Assembly: GCA_002685655.1 (NCBI GenBank)
Contig: NYXM01000020.1
Span: 1-6,167, forward strand
Direction: 5' to 3'
From: Planctomycetaceae bacterium
GTDB lineage: Bacteria; Planctomycetota; Planctomycetia; Pirellulales; Pirellulaceae
Length of the DNA: 6,167 bases
Under the pieces are notes generated by a model. The model searched no databases, was not told the origin of the DNA, and saw only the letters and a program-made list of their open reading frames with translations. Position numbers and translations under genes: made by a program. This document shows positions 6,142-6,167 of the stretch, piece after piece; position 1 is the stretch's first letter, and each line of letters starts with the position of its first letter.

Positions 6142-6167
6142 ATGAAAAGCAAGAAGCACCGTCCGGA
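6142..6167 (+). CDS. IS3-family transposase OrfA, N-terminus only
   Basis: The start ATG at 6142-6144 is preceded by GGAGG (6131-6135) with 6 bases of spacing, a very good ribosome-binding site. The eight complete codons read MKSKKHRP and the ninth begins GA (Glu or Asp). This matches the common opening of IS3-family OrfA proteins (M+.K+.HtpEqii.kLreae), the helix-turn-helix subunit that binds the element ends and is fused by frameshifting with OrfB, the DDE integrase. Only the first residues are visible, so the family call rests on a short but characteristic motif plus the abrupt break in the hydrolase gene just upstream. The gene points away from the hydrolases. Confidence 0.55.

Larger units (their letters stand above)
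6069..6167 (+). mobile_element. Left end of a probable IS3-family insertion sequence (partial)
   Basis: Similarity to GH50-like proteins stops at codon 6066-6068. The next bases, TGGAGTGCTCCCCAAAAG, begin with TG and have the C-rich 'TG.a.tGc.cCCcaaaa' look of IS3-family terminal inverted repeats. About 75 bases further an ORF starts that reads like IS3-family OrfA. The right inverted repeat, the target duplication and most of the transposase lie outside the window, so the exact element end is inferred from where the hydrolase similarity ends. Confidence 0.55.

Overview
The window looks like part of a polysaccharide-degradation locus from a bacterium of the Planctomycetota/Verrucomicrobiota type. 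I base that on three secreted or formerly secreted glycoside hydrolases related to GH50 agarases, one fused to a GH10 xylanase-like module, in a moderately GC-rich sequence with weak Shine-Dalgarno sites. The taxonomic guess is an inference from protein style, not from a marker gene.

Layout: almost everything is on the minus strand, so the biological order runs from right to left. At the far right (6069-6167) is the left end of what looks like an IS3-family insertion sequence; its orfA starts at 6142 and runs off the window on the plus strand. It abuts the 3' remnant of a GH50-like gene (5628 to about 6068). After a gap of about 60 bases comes the centrepiece (2205-5567), an intact 1120-residue secreted protein with a signal peptide, a carbohydrate-binding-like domain, a GH50-like TIM barrel and a GH10-like catalytic domain. 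After a gap of about 220 bases comes a second GH50-like gene (start at 1982). It is cut about two thirds of the way through its barrel and joined, out of frame, to the C-terminal third of an NAD-dependent epimerase/dehydratase (625 to about 966). The last 624 bases hold no recognised gene: a possible small hypothetical ORF (44-277), a clear hairpin (383-406), and a good ribosome-binding site at the very edge that may start another minus-strand gene.

How it fits together: the three GH50-like modules share motifs (RWW[LM]VTPEG, [DY]D.[NH]H.[LF]LG, G[FW]H[LI]CG) and look like a tandem paralogous family. The same strand and short spacing fit an operon for degrading an algal or plant polysaccharide. 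The GH10 module keeps both catalytic glutamates. The GH50-like modules do not show the usual clan GH-A glutamates at the expected places, so they may be a distinct family or non-catalytic. Both edges of the locus are broken, one by an insertion sequence and one by a recombination-type (or assembly) junction, so only the central gene appears intact.
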